Shown: positions 34,643-46,477 of the stretch, piece by piece | Position numbering within the stretch: position 1 is the first letter of the stretch | How the letters are laid out: the number at the start of each line of letters is the position of its first letter | Source of the DNA: Anopheles merus | Taxonomy: Eukaryota > Arthropoda > Insecta > Diptera > Culicidae | Assembly: GCF_017562075.2 (NCBI RefSeq) | Contig: NC_054081.1 | Location: 13,828,528 to 13,892,527 of the forward strand | Direction: 5' to 3' | DNA length: 64,000 bases | Notes under the pieces: generated by a model | Seen by the model: the letters and a program-made list of their open reading frames with translations, nothing else | What the model was told of the DNA's origin: nothing | Databases searched by the model: none | Program-made: the position numbers and the translations under genes

Positions 34643-34791
34643 AAGAAGAAGAAGAAGAACAAGAAGAACAAGAAGAAGAAGAAGAAGAAGAAGAAGAAGA
34701 AGAAGAAGAAGAAGAAGAGAAGAAGAGAAGAAGAAGAAGAAGAAGAAGAAGAAGAAGAAGAAGAAGAAGAAGAAGAAGAAGGAGAAGAAGA
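34643..34791 (+). repeat. (GAA)n purine tract
   Basis: About 149 bp of GAA/AAG repeat, nearly all purine, with three or four single-base interruptions. It can form intramolecular triplex DNA. Translation of either strand gives homopolymer-like frames (poly-Lys, poly-Glu, poly-Ser, poly-Leu, poly-Phe) that are not genes. Confidence 0.95.
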
Positions 34792-35044
34792 TAAAATGTC
34801 ATAATACCAAAAAATCACAAAAGTATTCAAGAATGTGGAAACCAAAAAAAAATAAAGCCGATAAAACTGGCACTAATCACAAGAAACAGAAACAAGAAAT
34901 AATAAAAGAAGGGTACATGGGTAAATGGCAAAAGAAAAGATTCACACTACATAGTAACAAAAAGTAGCAAACAGAACAGCTCAAAGCAGCGCAGAAACAG
35001 CAAGAACAAAGGCAAAAGAACCGATAAAGAACGAATTAATTCAA

Positions 35045-35266
35045 CTATTTTTCATTTTCAACTTCTTTCCCTTCGTCGTTGTTCTTCAATTTTTCGACCA
35101 TGCGAAAAATTTCAGCAGTAGATTTGTCATGCTCTTCCTGAGTGTTTGCATCCTTCCCTGCCATCAGCACCAGAAGCAGCATCAGCACCATGCCGAAAAG
35201 CAATTGAATCATCCTGCCATAAACTCGAGCCCAGTCAACACCTACGACAGTATTCGCGCGGCTCAA
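35045..35266 (-). CDS. candidate small secreted or single-pass peptide
   Basis: The frame is 73 codons from the first ATG, but the internal ATG at about 35209 (context GGCAGG-ATG) gives a more convincing 54-residue product. It has an N-terminal hydrophobic run of roughly residues 2-18 (Leu/Met/Val-rich, typical of a signal peptide or membrane anchor). The tail is short and highly charged, with a TAEIFRMVEKLKNNDEGKEV segment likely to be helical and acidic-basic alternating. The stop is TAG. Codon usage is mixed and there is no simple-sequence origin, unlike the other open frames here. I do not recognise a family. No TATA box or polyadenylation signal is obvious. It could be a lineage-specific small secreted peptide, an exon of a larger gene or a chance frame. 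Confidence 0.3.
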   Translation of the reverse strand: MSRANTVVGVDWARVYGRMIQLLFGMVLMLLLVLMAGKDANTQEEHDKSTAEIFRMVEKLKNNDEGKEVENEK

Positions 35267-35269
35267 TGA

Positions 35270-37250
35270 AGTGTAAAACTTTGAATTACGACCAGTTCGA
35301 GCCGATGCCGCCTCCCACCCGGCCGGTGGTACACCGAATTATTCGCTTTCTCGGCTGGAAAATGTGATTCAATTTTTTATTCCAAGCACCGGCGTTCCAC
35401 CTCCCGGTGTGTTGCGTAAATCGTACACCCTACCCGGAGATAGGGGCTAGGGAAACTAGGAAAAAAAGAACCCCACCGCCACCATCCACACCAATCGAAT
35501 GGTGACGTAAATTGATCCGACCCAATCGACCTACTGTCAGGGAGGGAGGGGGAGGGAGGGTTTTGCCGCCTGATCGGACTCGGATTTTGTCCTGTCTGCA
35601 TGCCGCTGCGCCGTGTAAAATATGGTGAAAAGTCCTTGACACAGACGCACAAAATGGGAAGGTACTTTCCACTCCCTCCTCCCTGTGGCCAGCAGATTCG
35701 GTCGGCTCTTGAGCGCCACCTCTAGCTGGTTTTAAATGAGCAATAAGTGTATGTGTCTGTGTGTGTAAAAGTAAGCGTAATGAAGGAGCTGGGGGAAGGC
35801 AAAGAGAGGGAAGCCGACCAGCACTGGAGTATTTCTTCATTTGCCACGCGATCCGCATTCGATACGCGGATAATTGAATTAAATTAAACGAAATTGCTTC
35901 AATTTGTTTTCTTATCATCAGCAGAGGTACTTAATGCGATCGTTCTCAGCACTCGCCTGCTTCTTTACTGCTGCTGCCGCTGCCGCTGCTGGTACTGGAA
36001 GGGCCCATTTGTTTTTGCCCTTTCCAGGTTTTTTTTTATTTCTCCTTGGGTGCCAGGTTTTTTTGTTTGTTCCTTCTCCTGTTAAACGTTTGTATACGTG
36101 TGGCTTTTTTCATGGTGTAAGGATGTATGTGTATGTGTGTGCCTTCCAAACATTCCACTGCATCCACGCTCGATGGTGTTGGCAAAAGAATTGAAGTGTC
36201 GTTTGCCGCGAGAGCCGGCTTTTCCCATTATACCGTCCCAGTGTGTTTTTGTGCCGCCAACTGCAAAACCCCCAGTAGCAAATGAAACGGCGAGCCAATG
36301 GTTTCACCTTCTGCCTTTTTCTTCTCCTACTTCCATTTCTACGCGCCTACTGGCAATTGGGGTAGCCGCATGTGTTTGTGTGCGTGCCTTTTTTTAAGTC
36401 GGGCGTAACAAGCGAGTTTAAGACAGTTAAAGTTAAAACCTTGCATAAGCGCAGGCGGGCGGGAGAACATAAAAAAGGAACGAAACGAAAACCCTTAAAT
36501 GTAATTTCCGTGCACAAAAAGAAATGTAAGCGCTTCGCCGAAGGTAAAAGATCGACAGGGAAAGCAAGCAGCTGGAGGGTGAGAACAAGAGAGACAAATA
36601 GAGAGCGTGAGGGAGAGAGCGCGCAAAACTCGACAGCAAAAACAAAGGAAAAAAGCGGGCGGAAAATCGAGCACTAAGAACCAGCCGCGAGTTAACTGGA
36701 GACAAAAATGAGCAGCGTGGCACAACAACAACAACCATACACACACAAAAAAGAAGAAGAAAAAAAAACGGTACGTGTGCAAATGATTAACTCGCGCAAA
36801 AGTAAATTGAAACACTTGCTTAAGTGAAGGACCGCGGACACATGCCGTGGTGCCGTGCCGCGGAACGGAACGGATTTTCTCACCCATTGGGAGGGTCGTT
36901 TTTCGCGTGCTGCCTCCGCGTGGCGGTGGGGATTTTCAAGCTGAAATTGAGCGACGGTTTGAAAATGAGCAGAATTAAGTACCTTTCACGAAAGATCCTA
37001 ACCGCCGGCTTTTCCGGTATTTTTACTTTGGGTTTCTATTTTTCACCGTCACCACCACCATTACCAGTAGGGGGTGGAAGATTTATTGGTGGAGGATTTT
37101 TGGTGTTTTTTTTTGCATCATGCTTGAAAAAATGGCCGATGAGAATGAAAATTTGCACACCAACAGTGCCACAAATCGACTCGCCACCAGTGCCGGCTTA
37201 TGACAGGGTTAGTTTTGGTCGTGTTTTGTAGCTCAAACGGTGGTAGTAGA
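35270..37250. other. GC-rich block, no coding exon recognised
   Basis: Mixed GC-rich sequence with G-rich (35540-35565) and T-rich stretches, short TG tracts (35748-35766, 36125-36140) and a purine-rich stretch at 36460-36770. Open frames are overlapping and have no domain. Confidence 0.5.
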
Positions 37251-37595
37251 GTTTTATAGCAATAGAAAATGTAAGTTTTGGTAAAAAACAAGTATTAGCT
37301 GTTTTTTTAAACTATTATAACTATTTTTTTCAAACCACTTGTACTGTGAGAGTGTTGCTGAGCTGCTATTATTAAAATTATACAATGTATTGTTTTAGCT
37401 CAGTCACCCATCCTCATGCCGTTGCAAAATATTAAGGATGTAAAATCACCGTGCAACCCAGAGCAGCCGCAAAACGACCACGTATCAAAAACACCACAAG
37501 CAACAAACAAACACCTGGACATTGACTTCATATTTTGATCTACAAACAGCAACGTAGGAAGTTAATATAAAAATAAATTAATAAATAAATGAATA
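37251..37595. other. AT-rich stretch before the gap
   Basis: AT-rich sequence with AATAAATAAATGAATA-type repeats running into the gap. The CAAACAAACAC-rich part at 37490-37560 has no recognised function. Confidence 0.5.
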
Positions 37596-37695
37596 NNNNN
37601 NNNNNNNNNNNNNNNNNNNNNNNNNNNNNNNNNNNNNNNNNNNNNNNNNNNNNNNNNNNNNNNNNNNNNNNNNNNNNNNNNNNNNNNNNNNNNNN
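37596..37695. other. assembly gap (100 N)
   Basis: Exactly 100 Ns, the conventional size for a gap of unknown length. Distance and possibly adjacency across this point are uncertain. Any open frame spanning it (for example one starting near 37589) is meaningless. Confidence 0.99.
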
Positions 37696-38214
37696 GCCAA
37701 ACGAAAGAATAAAAAGTAAAATCGTTCAGTTGATTAGGAGTTTGTCAGTGGCCCTCCCTGTCGCGCTGGACTGGGAGGACGAACGAAAAATCGAAAATTT
37801 ATTGAATCAATCAATACACTCGAAGCAACGAAACGATGCGGAAACAACAAGAGCGCACAGTATCAGGTTCGTGCTGTTCTTTTCCTTCCCCCCAGTCAGG
37901 TCGCTTGCTTCCCTCCAAAAGGCTACTGGATCATCGCACACCGTCTAATGGTAGACGCGCTTCAATTTACCCCGAAACCTAGACCGTGCTTTCTCGCTTT
38001 AGCACAGATTTATAATGAACTTGGTAGGCCCCCGGGCACGCTAACAAGTAGCAAGTAGTAACTCCCGCAGAGCGTTTGCAGTATCGGATTTCGGGGCCAT
38101 AAATTTGCCTACCCAAAGTCCCCGGATCGGACCGGCGGAAATTGGCCGAAGCTTAAATTACAGTACCGCCTCCTCACCTCACCGACTCTTACAACGAGCC
38201 CAACACGGCCGTGG

Positions 38215-38231
38215 CGCCTAAATGTTTGCAA
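38215..38231 (-). promoter_or_regulatory. Su(Hw)-type insulator motif
   Basis: CGCCTAAATGTTTGCAA has one mismatch and is preceded by G. A TTTTGT block lies further upstream on the minus strand, but at a larger distance than in the standard arrangement. Confidence 0.6.
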
Positions 38232-39366
38232 TTGAATCGAATAAAACAAAACTGGCCTCGACTGGCGGACGCACCAGCAACTCGCACTCGATCAACATTT
38301 ATCGATCCCAGTGCAGCCGTGGGTGGAACGAGGGGGGATAGGGATGTGAATTGGAATTTCGGGGTTTCATTTTTTATCGCCCGTTTCAACCCATTTTCCT
38401 TTTATTTATCTTTTTTTTCGTCCAGCGCTCGAAATCGAAGATTTTCCCGCATTGACCAAAAAGGTAATTCGATCTTGACCACAACATCCATATTGATTAG
38501 GTCTTTTTTCTCTTCTTTCTATCTCTCTCTTTCTCTCTCAATCCATGTTCCCTTACAGCTTCTTACTGTGAGATGTTGGTGTTGTTTTTTCCTCGCTTTT
38601 TTCTCCCTTTTATCTTTCCCATCAACGAGCTCCTGTCGTCGGCAAAACATCGTCACGCGTCTGTCCCTCGCTGTTTGCCAGTCGCTACCCTTTACTACTC
38701 TTTCCTGCTCCCATCCAATGATCCCTTCTTTTTTTTGGAACATCGGGACTGCTCCTGCTGCTGTGGTCATCATAATTTCACCACAAACACTCACCCCCCA
38801 CCCGGGGACCCCGGGATATGGAACCCTTTTTTTACGGGCACACAGAGGGCACACACTAACCCCCACATCCACACCCCACGAAAGTCCCTGTGCCCGCGTC
38901 GTAACAGCACCAAAACCGAGTAGCAAAAAAAATCGCCTCCAACTAAAGCATAACTTCAGGCGGAATCCGATTCGAAGCAGTTTCAGTACGGAAGGTGAAG
39001 TGGGATGGGAGCGCAAAAAAAACTCTCTCTCACACACACACAGCAATATAGGCGAGGAAGAGAGGTGGGGAGAAGGAGAAGGTAATCAAATCACAAGATA
39101 AAATCATTCCATTTTCATAGCCTTTCCTGTGTGGCTCATCCCCCAGTGCTCCAAAAATGCCACAAATGAAAAGTGTGCACCGTGTGTGTGTGTGTGTCCC
39201 GTGTGCGACCTACCGTATCATCAAACCCTCACGTGTGTTTCTTTTCACCAACGGGAGCAACAACAACTACAAAAAACCGCCCGTTCCAGCAATCAACAAT
39301 CTGGCATTTGATTGAGGATTCTTGCTCCAACCAAAATTCCCGATAGAAAGAAAGAGACACAGAGAA

Positions 39367-39374
<8 letters not shown>

Positions 39375-39414
<40 letters not shown>
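39375..39414 (+). repeat. (GA)20 tract
   Basis: A perfect GA dinucleotide tract of about 40 bp with flanking GATA units. It contains multiple GAGAG units of GAGA-factor type. Confidence 0.95.
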
Positions 39415-39417
<3 letters not shown>

Positions 39418-40886
39418 GTGTGTGTGTGCGATAGGAGAGGAAGAGAAAAAAGGGTTGAGAGTTTGGGCCGATTTTCGATTCCAATTCCAAGTGTTCCGGT
39501 GTGCGATTTCTGACAGTTGTGTGTGTACTAAAAATTTCCCCCTCCCAACCCGCAACGTACCCCTCCATTTCCAAATACCCCAAAAGGTTCGGGGCGTGGT
39601 GGGAAGGTTTTCGTTTGATCCGGATTTTGATTTCCCTTTCTGCCCGGGCACGGCAGGAAACGAAGGACGCACAATAACGCCCCTATGGTCAATCTGCCCA
39701 TCATCCACACCCGCTTCGAAACCCAACCACACACCCATCGACACACACACACACACACACATAACCCCAAGGAAAAGGGGTACGGTTTCAACATCTTTTA
39801 AAAATTATATTCAATTCACTGACCCTTCTGTTTTTTACTACCACCACGACCATCACCCTTCCCACCGCTTGCAACACAATTCATATGCACGCACGTGCCC
39901 TGGTTTTGGGGCGTATCCCACCTTCGCTGGTGTATGTGTGTGCGTGTGTGTGTTTATTTGCGCCTGTGTGCGTTTTTGTATGTAACCGGGCAAAATACAT
40001 GAGTGTTGCGATGTTTACCCTTCCAGAGGCATTCCAGCAAAGCGCCCTTCGGCCCTGGCCAGTTTTGACGCCCCCTGCCCTGACCGTATCCATTACTTGT
40101 GGGCAGGCAGCCCGAGAAGCCGAGAAGAAGCTGGTGCCTTCCGCAAAGCAAAGTTTTCCATCCGAATGGGTTTTCTCGGCCTCCTGCTACGATATGATAA
40201 TGTCCCCCCCATTTCTATCTTTCTATCTGTGTCCACTGTTGTCCCCATTTTGCTACTGCTGGGCGGTGGTCCATTTGACACTCGCAAGGGAAAAAGAAAA
40301 ACGATGAGGCAAAAGCACGCGCTCGGCAGTGGATCGAGCTGTCGAGGAACGAACATAGAGGAAAAACTTATGCACTGTCCCATGCGTGCTCACGGCTTTT
40401 ACTTTTGGGCTGTTTTGGGTGGCAAAAGAAAACAAAAAAAACGGCTTGTGAGGAGCGTAAAAGGGCAGGTGCGAGAGGTATCAGAGAAGAGAAACAAAAC
40501 GAAAGAAGAAGACCGGAAACGTAAAGCAAAAAAAAAGGAAACTGGCCTAGTGGATGCACGCCCCAGCATGGCGAGCTCAGTTCGGACGCATCCTGCGGGA
40601 CATTTTGCACTTTCTTTCTTGTGCGTGTTTCCTTTCGGCAAGAAGTAAAAGAAAGGAAGCCAAAACGAAAAAAGGGGTACGGTTTTTTTCTTCCTATTTT
40701 CTTGAGTTTCATTTCTTTCTTTTTTTGTGGAAAACATCCATCGCTGGGGGGCATTATTTGTATACACACACACGCACACAAATACACAGAGAAAATTCTA
40801 CAGATGCGCTAATCTTATTGAAAATCACACACCGAGGCAAAGACGACGACACAAAAACGCCATAAAAATATCATAAAGAAGGATCT

Positions 40887-40917
40887 TTTTGCTATGCAGG
40901 TTGCATAAGTTTAGGCG
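40887..40917 (+). promoter_or_regulatory. Su(Hw)-type insulator motif with upstream module
   Basis: The core TTGCATAAGTTTAGGCG (40901-40917) has two mismatches. TTTTGC, four bases and CA precede TTGC at the shared fixed spacing. It lies in a short AT-richer segment (40.8-41.0 kb). Confidence 0.55.
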
Positions 40918-42850
40918 TAGTGAAGACAAAACCCAACTTTTTTAAAGCACTTTCGGTGCGGGGAATTTAAACTAAATCAATACTACGGCATACAAACGCA
41001 AATAGACATGCTGAAGTAGATTTCCAGCGGCACAACCTGTTCCCTTGTTAGTGTCGTTTTAGTAAAGCAACGTCGTTTAACAAGGTGCGTCACCTGGGAT
41101 GATGCTGCAAGAGAGAGCGTACTGCTTGCCGAACCAAAGTAGGAGACACCGGAGAAGAATAACGAGAAGAAGAATAAGATGGAAAAGTGTTCATAAATTT
41201 ACTATACCTTTTTATTGATGTTCTCGGCTCGGAAACTACTGCCCCTGTCTGTTTCGTCAACCCAACCAACCACAACAACAAATTCGAGCAACAGCAACAA
41301 CAAAAAAATCTCGTCCCGCCCCACACAAAACCCGACCGGTCACCGGAACGGTCACCCGGAGAAAAACATATTGTACACACATTTTTATGCAAATACATTT
41401 GGGGATATTATTTTTATTCTGCCACTCCCCTCTCCCTCTTACTCACTCTCTACCTTTTCTCTCCCTCTCTCTCTCTCTCAACCAATCTCTATCTTTTGCT
41501 ATCCTATGTGTGTGTGTGTGTTTTATCCGTTCTTCTCAGTGTGTTAGCCATTCCATGTCGCAAGCTACTCCTTTTGGGTCCTTTTTATCATTTTTCTCCA
41601 CCTTCCTTTTTTCTTTTTTTTTTATTTCGTTCAAGCTCATCTCAGCACCCCGTTTCAGGGTTTTGCATTATGGTTTGACCAAGTCGATTTTTTCCATTTC
41701 CTGTGCTGCCTCCCTTCCCGTCCGTCCACACCCAACCCTTCGCAAAATTCGATTCCACTCTACGCAACCGGCACGGAAGACGATGCTTTCCACCGGAAAA
41801 TGGAGGCTTCTGGTGCCGACTTGCAGGCTTCACCTTCCAGTGTCCATTCCCTTTTTCCACCCTTCGTTCACCTGCAATGCCTCCCATGCCGCTGCCTTTC
41901 GCTGGGGATGACACTTGTGCAGTCCCTTTGCTTGTAGAGAAATGTTTTCTAAACGAAACGTCACCTTGCATCATTCCTCTGCAGCGGAGAGGGGATGCTG
42001 TCGCTTTCTTGTCGCTTGATTTATGAAGCACTATTTTTCTTTCTCTTTCTCTCTCCTGCTCTCTCTCTCTCTCTCTCTGTTTGCTTCCAACTACTGTAGC
42101 CTGTTTGCTTTCGGTAAAGGTTCATTCTCGGGTTGGTATTTCAATCAGGCCCGAGATCGGCAGAACGGTGAAAATTGATGCACCTTACCAGCAGCAGCTG
42201 TCCGTTGCGTCGCTTCCGTTTCCAGAAGCGAAGGTTTGGTTTTATTTTTTCAATCTAACTCCCTCCCCCTCCCATTCCATTCCGGTTGTGGTCATTTTAT
42301 AGCCATTTCTGTCCTCTTGCAGTGCGGTAACAATTTACGATTGTCCCCGTACTGCGCGCCGGGGGTTGATTTCGTTCCGTTCTTTCCTTTTATTCCCACA
42401 CCTGCCCGGCAACGCGGGGTCCCATCCCTGGCGCTTTGGGGGTAAGATTTGCTCAATCAAATAAATTTATTCATGACCACTCCTGGACGAATATCAAAAC
42501 CCATCAGGCTACGAAATGATCTGCAATCCATCTGTTTCCGGCTCGCAAATAAAAGGGCGCCCAGCCCGCCGGGTCGGTCCCGCTGGGCGCGATGTGAAGC
42601 GACTGTAAGCGAATTCGGTTGCAGAATTACAACTTAGTAGCGATGTTAAACGATGATCGGTTGGCGTTTTGCTCCCGGTGGAAAATGATTCCCGCCCAAT
42701 TGAAAACGCTGTCGATTTGCTTGTTTGCCTTAATTTTATTCCAAAAACTATTATTTGATGGCTGTGGGTAGAATAAATGTTTAAGGTTTTTTTTTGTTGG
42801 CTTAGCTACGTTGAATATTCTTATATACACGGTAACGAAAGAACACGTAA

Positions 42851-42881
42851 CGCCTAAATGTAGGCAATGCACTATACAAAG
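42851..42881 (-). promoter_or_regulatory. Su(Hw)-type insulator motif with upstream module
   Basis: The core CGCCTAAATGTAGGCAA (42851-42867) has one mismatch. CTTTGT lies upstream on the minus strand at the fixed distance. It marks the left edge of a 540-bp AT-rich island and faces the copy at 43391. Confidence 0.6.
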
Positions 42882-43390
42882 TGAGCTTGTTTGAACACGA
42901 TATTGCTTATTTTTTCACGTTTATGCAGATAACCTCCACCAAGCACTCCTGCACTCTAATACGACAAAGAGAAAAACGATGGCAGATAGAATATAGATTG
43001 TACAACAAAACTTTTAGATCTTCTGTAAGAAACTGGAAACACAAATGAAAAGATGGCATAATAAATAAAATAAACAAATTAAAATATTTTACTCATGTTT
43101 TGATACATGACATGAATTTTATGTATCGAGAGGATTCTATAATTCAACAAAACCCTTGTTCATACAATGTACCATTTGTAATGAAAATGCTCCTCAGAAA
43201 ACCCCAGGAGAACGCAGAACTGGATAATAAAATTTTTAAACTTGCTGTTTATTCACTACAGCACATTTGCTATGCTTCTTAAATAAAACAGAATATTTGT
43301 ATATAAATAATGTTATATACTTTCATTGACGCATATATTGACAGAGTATTTGATTTAAAAAATCATACACCATGGTAAAAAAAGCTACTT
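42882..43390. other. AT-rich island enclosed by facing Su(Hw)-type motifs
   Basis: About 510 bp of AT-rich sequence lies between motifs at 42851 (minus) and 43391 (plus), both with the AT-module side inward. A 60-codon plus-strand frame at 43100-43282 has no recognised family. If the two motifs were terminal inverted repeats, this would be a MITE-sized element, but similarity fades soon after the 17-bp core. Confidence 0.55.
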
Positions 43391-43407
43391 TAGCATACCT
43401 TTAGGCG
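43391..43407 (+). promoter_or_regulatory. Su(Hw)-type insulator motif
   Basis: TAGCATACCTTTAGGCG followed by C has two mismatches. It marks the right edge of the 42.85-43.4 kb AT-rich island. Confidence 0.55.
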
Positions 43408-45400
43408 CTAAAGGTTTCAGAGATCTGGTTAGCAGTGCGGTGTTGTTGCAAATTTCCAACAACTGCTTATCGTAATATAACAACGCAAACTAAATTATAG
43501 TTATTTGCTGCCCGTTTTATTCAAGAACGGAGCAATGTTTACAACTTTATACGACTTTTTTCTCTATTTTTATCATTCTCCAACATACACACTCACACAC
43601 ATACATACACGCTCTAGTTTTTTTATTCATCCTTTCAACAAAACCCCAGCAGGTTGCTTCCTGGATTTACATTTTTCCACACATCACCGACACATATGTA
43701 ATAAATTTCGTGCTGTGAATAAATATTACACCCGCTCTACCCTACGGCCATGGGTTCCGCTTGACCAGCCACTCCAGCTCCACTGCCATCACACCTGCAC
43801 CGGCAAGCTGCGGCAGTTCATTCGAGCGGGATGCGAAATAAAATGTACCGAAATAAAATAGAACTTCTGTGGCCGCGAGCTACCACCATAGACGCTTGCT
43901 ATCCCTCCGGGCACTTGGTCCGCTTCTAAGGGGCGTCTACCCAAGAGCTGTCTCTCTGGTAGGTGGTCACTTGGGCCGTGCCAACCTCTCGATACTACTG
44001 CTTCGTACCAATGAACCCTGTCCAGCGGCAAGAGTGCAGGTTAGCGAACGCACCAAAAAGCGACCAAAAGAAAAAAACAACATAAAACGCGTTTGTGGCT
44101 GAAATACAGCAACATCTTTTCCCGATTGTGATAAACCATCTCCCGGACGGGAACAGGGCGAGGTTTTTCAGACCAAAACGTGCCGAACGATCGTGTCCAC
44201 GGGGCGAACGTTTGCTTCTGCACATTTGCTCCCGACTGCACGCTGGACGACAGGTTTTCAGGCGGTGAGTAATGTTCCCACACGTGAAGCAGAAGAAGGT
44301 TAAGAAAAAAATCACACACACACACACACTCTACATCGAGCACGGGTGCAGAGCTCGTAAATCGTCCCAAACTAGCAGTCGGTATCGGTCTCCATTCCGA
44401 CGGCGCATTTAAGCCCATTGCGTGCTTCTTCCGCTTTGCGCTGCTTAAAAAGATGCCGCAGCGAAAGAAAACTGACGCACGGCAAAGGTCCCGGTGCCGG
44501 TGCGCCTTTTATTATGCAATCTTCTTGCCCTTCAGCTTCAGTTTACTTTCATCTTTTTGCCACTCTGTTTTTACCACACGTATTCTAACCACAAAAAGGC
44601 ACCGGGCTGTGCTCTTCCATATACGCCGCTCATCGCACTCAGTAGAACGCAGGGTCGGGTTTACCGTTCTTTTAAAAGGAGTTTCTACTCCATTCCTTTT
44701 CTTTATTATTTTTGTAACACTCTCAAAAACCTCATTCTCTACTCTTCTGCTGCTTGATGTTTGCCTGCACTAATTGAAATGATTTCCGCAGCGTGCGGTC
44801 GCAAACGTGTCTTTAGTTGCTTATGTATTTTTTGCATTTCTTTTTCGAACGAAACCTGTGCCCTCCTCCTGTGGCTGCTTCAAAAGCGTCTAGCAAAACA
44901 AAAACATTACCACACGCACACTCTCATCCATTCGAAAACTCATCAAACATCGGGGAAAGAAAACACACACATTCCGCGAGAAAGCTCGCAACTGTTTTCG
45001 CTTCATCCTCGAACGCTGCACGGTTCCAGAAATGGGGAGGAAAAACAAAAACCGCGAAACCGCCACTCTCCCGCCGCCTTCAGGGGTTCGTCGTCTGCCA
45101 TTTGTTTTCAATACCATTCGCGAGTGACAGCACTCTTAACTTAATTTCCTCACCTTCTTACAGGAGCGCAAGGGAAGAAGGGGGCAGCGAGAATACAACC
45201 ACTCGCCACATGCTGTTAGAAAAAAAGGGTTCATTCATTTCGCTAGACTATGAAGCATCGCAAGCTTCGCAGCAGCAACAGCGGCAAGTTTTTACACCGC
45301 GCGGGCAACCGGATGGGGAAAATGATTAAAATTAGCCAACGTCGGGGGAGGGAACAATAAATGGAAAGTTAATTTTTGTCTCCTTCATTACCAGCATGCT
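43408..45400. other. GC-mid block, no coding exon recognised
   Basis: This holds short CA tracts (43590-43612, 44312-44327) and non-repetitive GC-rich sequence at 43740-44050. Open frames of about 80-170 codons overlap on both strands without a domain. Confidence 0.45.
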
Positions 45401-45503
45401 TTAATTTAAAATGATGAAAATACATGTATGTGTATGTGTGTGTTAGTGCACAACATCACGAGTGAGAATTTTCTTCGTAATTAAACAAAATTGCGATTAG
45501 AAA

Positions 45504-46416
45504 CAGTGCTGCAAAATGTCATGAGCATCACATGTCGATCACAACCGAAAACAATGACCATACCCGTGGTTGCTTGATGTTGCGTAATAAAAGTGCGTCA
45601 TGACATGCCGATCGCGATATGCGAATGGTTGAGTCCAACGCGATACTTAGACTGATAAACTGAACTTAATACTGTCGCAAGCATAATCTTTTTCTGGCTG
45701 TAAATAGTGCTGCCAAATGCCACTGTTTCAGTTACCAACACTTATGAGTCATGACTGAAATGAAGCTCAAATTACCTCATGTAGCTCAACTGTAATGTTT
45801 AGGTATGAGACTCAAACAGTTGGTGGACCAAGCACATGTTTGGTAGCACTCAACTCTTTGTCACTCACTTGGTCATGACATTTTCTCCCTGTGATAATCA
45901 AATTGTTTTTGGAACTGTCTGTCTGCTTTGATGGTCTGTTGGGTAGAACGAATAAAGCATTTGACCGAAAAAGCGTACTCATTTTGTTGCTTGGGACGAC
46001 TCACACGTACCATATATCTCCCATGACTATCGTGATAATCACCGAATGAAAATGTCGCGACCACTTGACTGACTATGAGTATATTGTACAAAATATCACC
46101 TAGCATGTCATGGTCACCCCAACTGCTTGAGTCCCTCTACTGATCATCACAGTAGCGCTCGTGATGCTGACATGATATTGTTTCAGTCGAAATTAGTCAT
46201 GACTACATTTTGAAGAACTGATCACCATAAAAAAGTCATGACAAAGTGACTTGCTATGTTTATTGCGTTGGTTGCTAAAATGCAACTAAGCATGAATTAG
46301 TTACACCTACTGTATGAGCTTCAATTCTGATTCTCACAATTCAGTACGTGACGCTGGCAAGTAGTTGGTTTCAGTTAGATTTGTTTATTTCATTGACAGT
46401 GACATTTTGCAGCATT
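45504..46416. mobile_element. hAT-type foldback MITE, copy A (composite)
   Basis: The left end is CAGTGCTGCAAAATGTCATG and the right end contains GTGACATTTTGCAGCA. The outer about 190 bp of the left arm aligns with the reverse complement of the right part of copy B (49380-49568), and its right arm aligns with the left part of copy B. The middle (45700-46100) contains further partial end-like repeats such as AGTGCTGCCAAATG, pointing to nested insertion or internal duplication. The flanks GATTAGAAA and TTTTCTAATC are inverted rather than direct, so no clean target duplication is visible. There is no coding capacity. Confidence 0.65.
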
Positions 46417-46446
46417 TTCTAATCAGCATTAAGAATTACTCGTTGC

Positions 46447-46477
46447 TTTTGTATCGCACATTGCATACATCTAGGTA
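46447..46477 (+). promoter_or_regulatory. Su(Hw)-type site with upstream module
   Basis: The core TTGCATACATCTAGGTA (46461-46477) has three mismatches, with the GGCG module eroded to GGTA. TTTTGT, four bases and CA are in place upstream. It lies at the right edge of the AT-rich island carrying foldback A. Confidence 0.45.

Larger units (their letters stand above)
33601..35040. other. AT-rich island with foldback element and GAA tract
   Basis: This island contains a weak Su(Hw)-like remnant at 33620-33636 (TGCCAAAAGGTATAATA), the foldback element 33995-34447, and the GAA tract 34643-34791. The rest (33640-33990, 34450-34640 and 34800-35040) is A-rich sequence without recognisable genes. Confidence 0.6.
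37696..42850. other. GC-mid to pyrimidine-rich block, no coding exon recognised
   Basis: This block is rich in CT/GA and CA/TG tracts (39375-39414 GA, 41463-41480 CT, 41506-41521 TG, 42057-42078 CT) and poly-T. The 296-codon plus-strand frame at 38211-39101 runs through a Su(Hw)-type motif and Ser/Leu-rich pyrimidine tracts and has no domain. AT cores lie near 42450-42475. No transposon is recognised. Confidence 0.5.

Noticed and set aside
34479..34845. Homopolymer-like frames (poly-Leu, poly-Ser, poly-Glu, poly-Lys)
   Set aside because: Translations of the GAA tract in different frames, not genes.
38211..39101. 296-codon plus-strand open frame
   Set aside because: It begins inside a Su(Hw)-type motif, reads Ser/Leu/Phe-rich pyrimidine tracts and shows no domain or codon signature. 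Likely a low-stop artefact.
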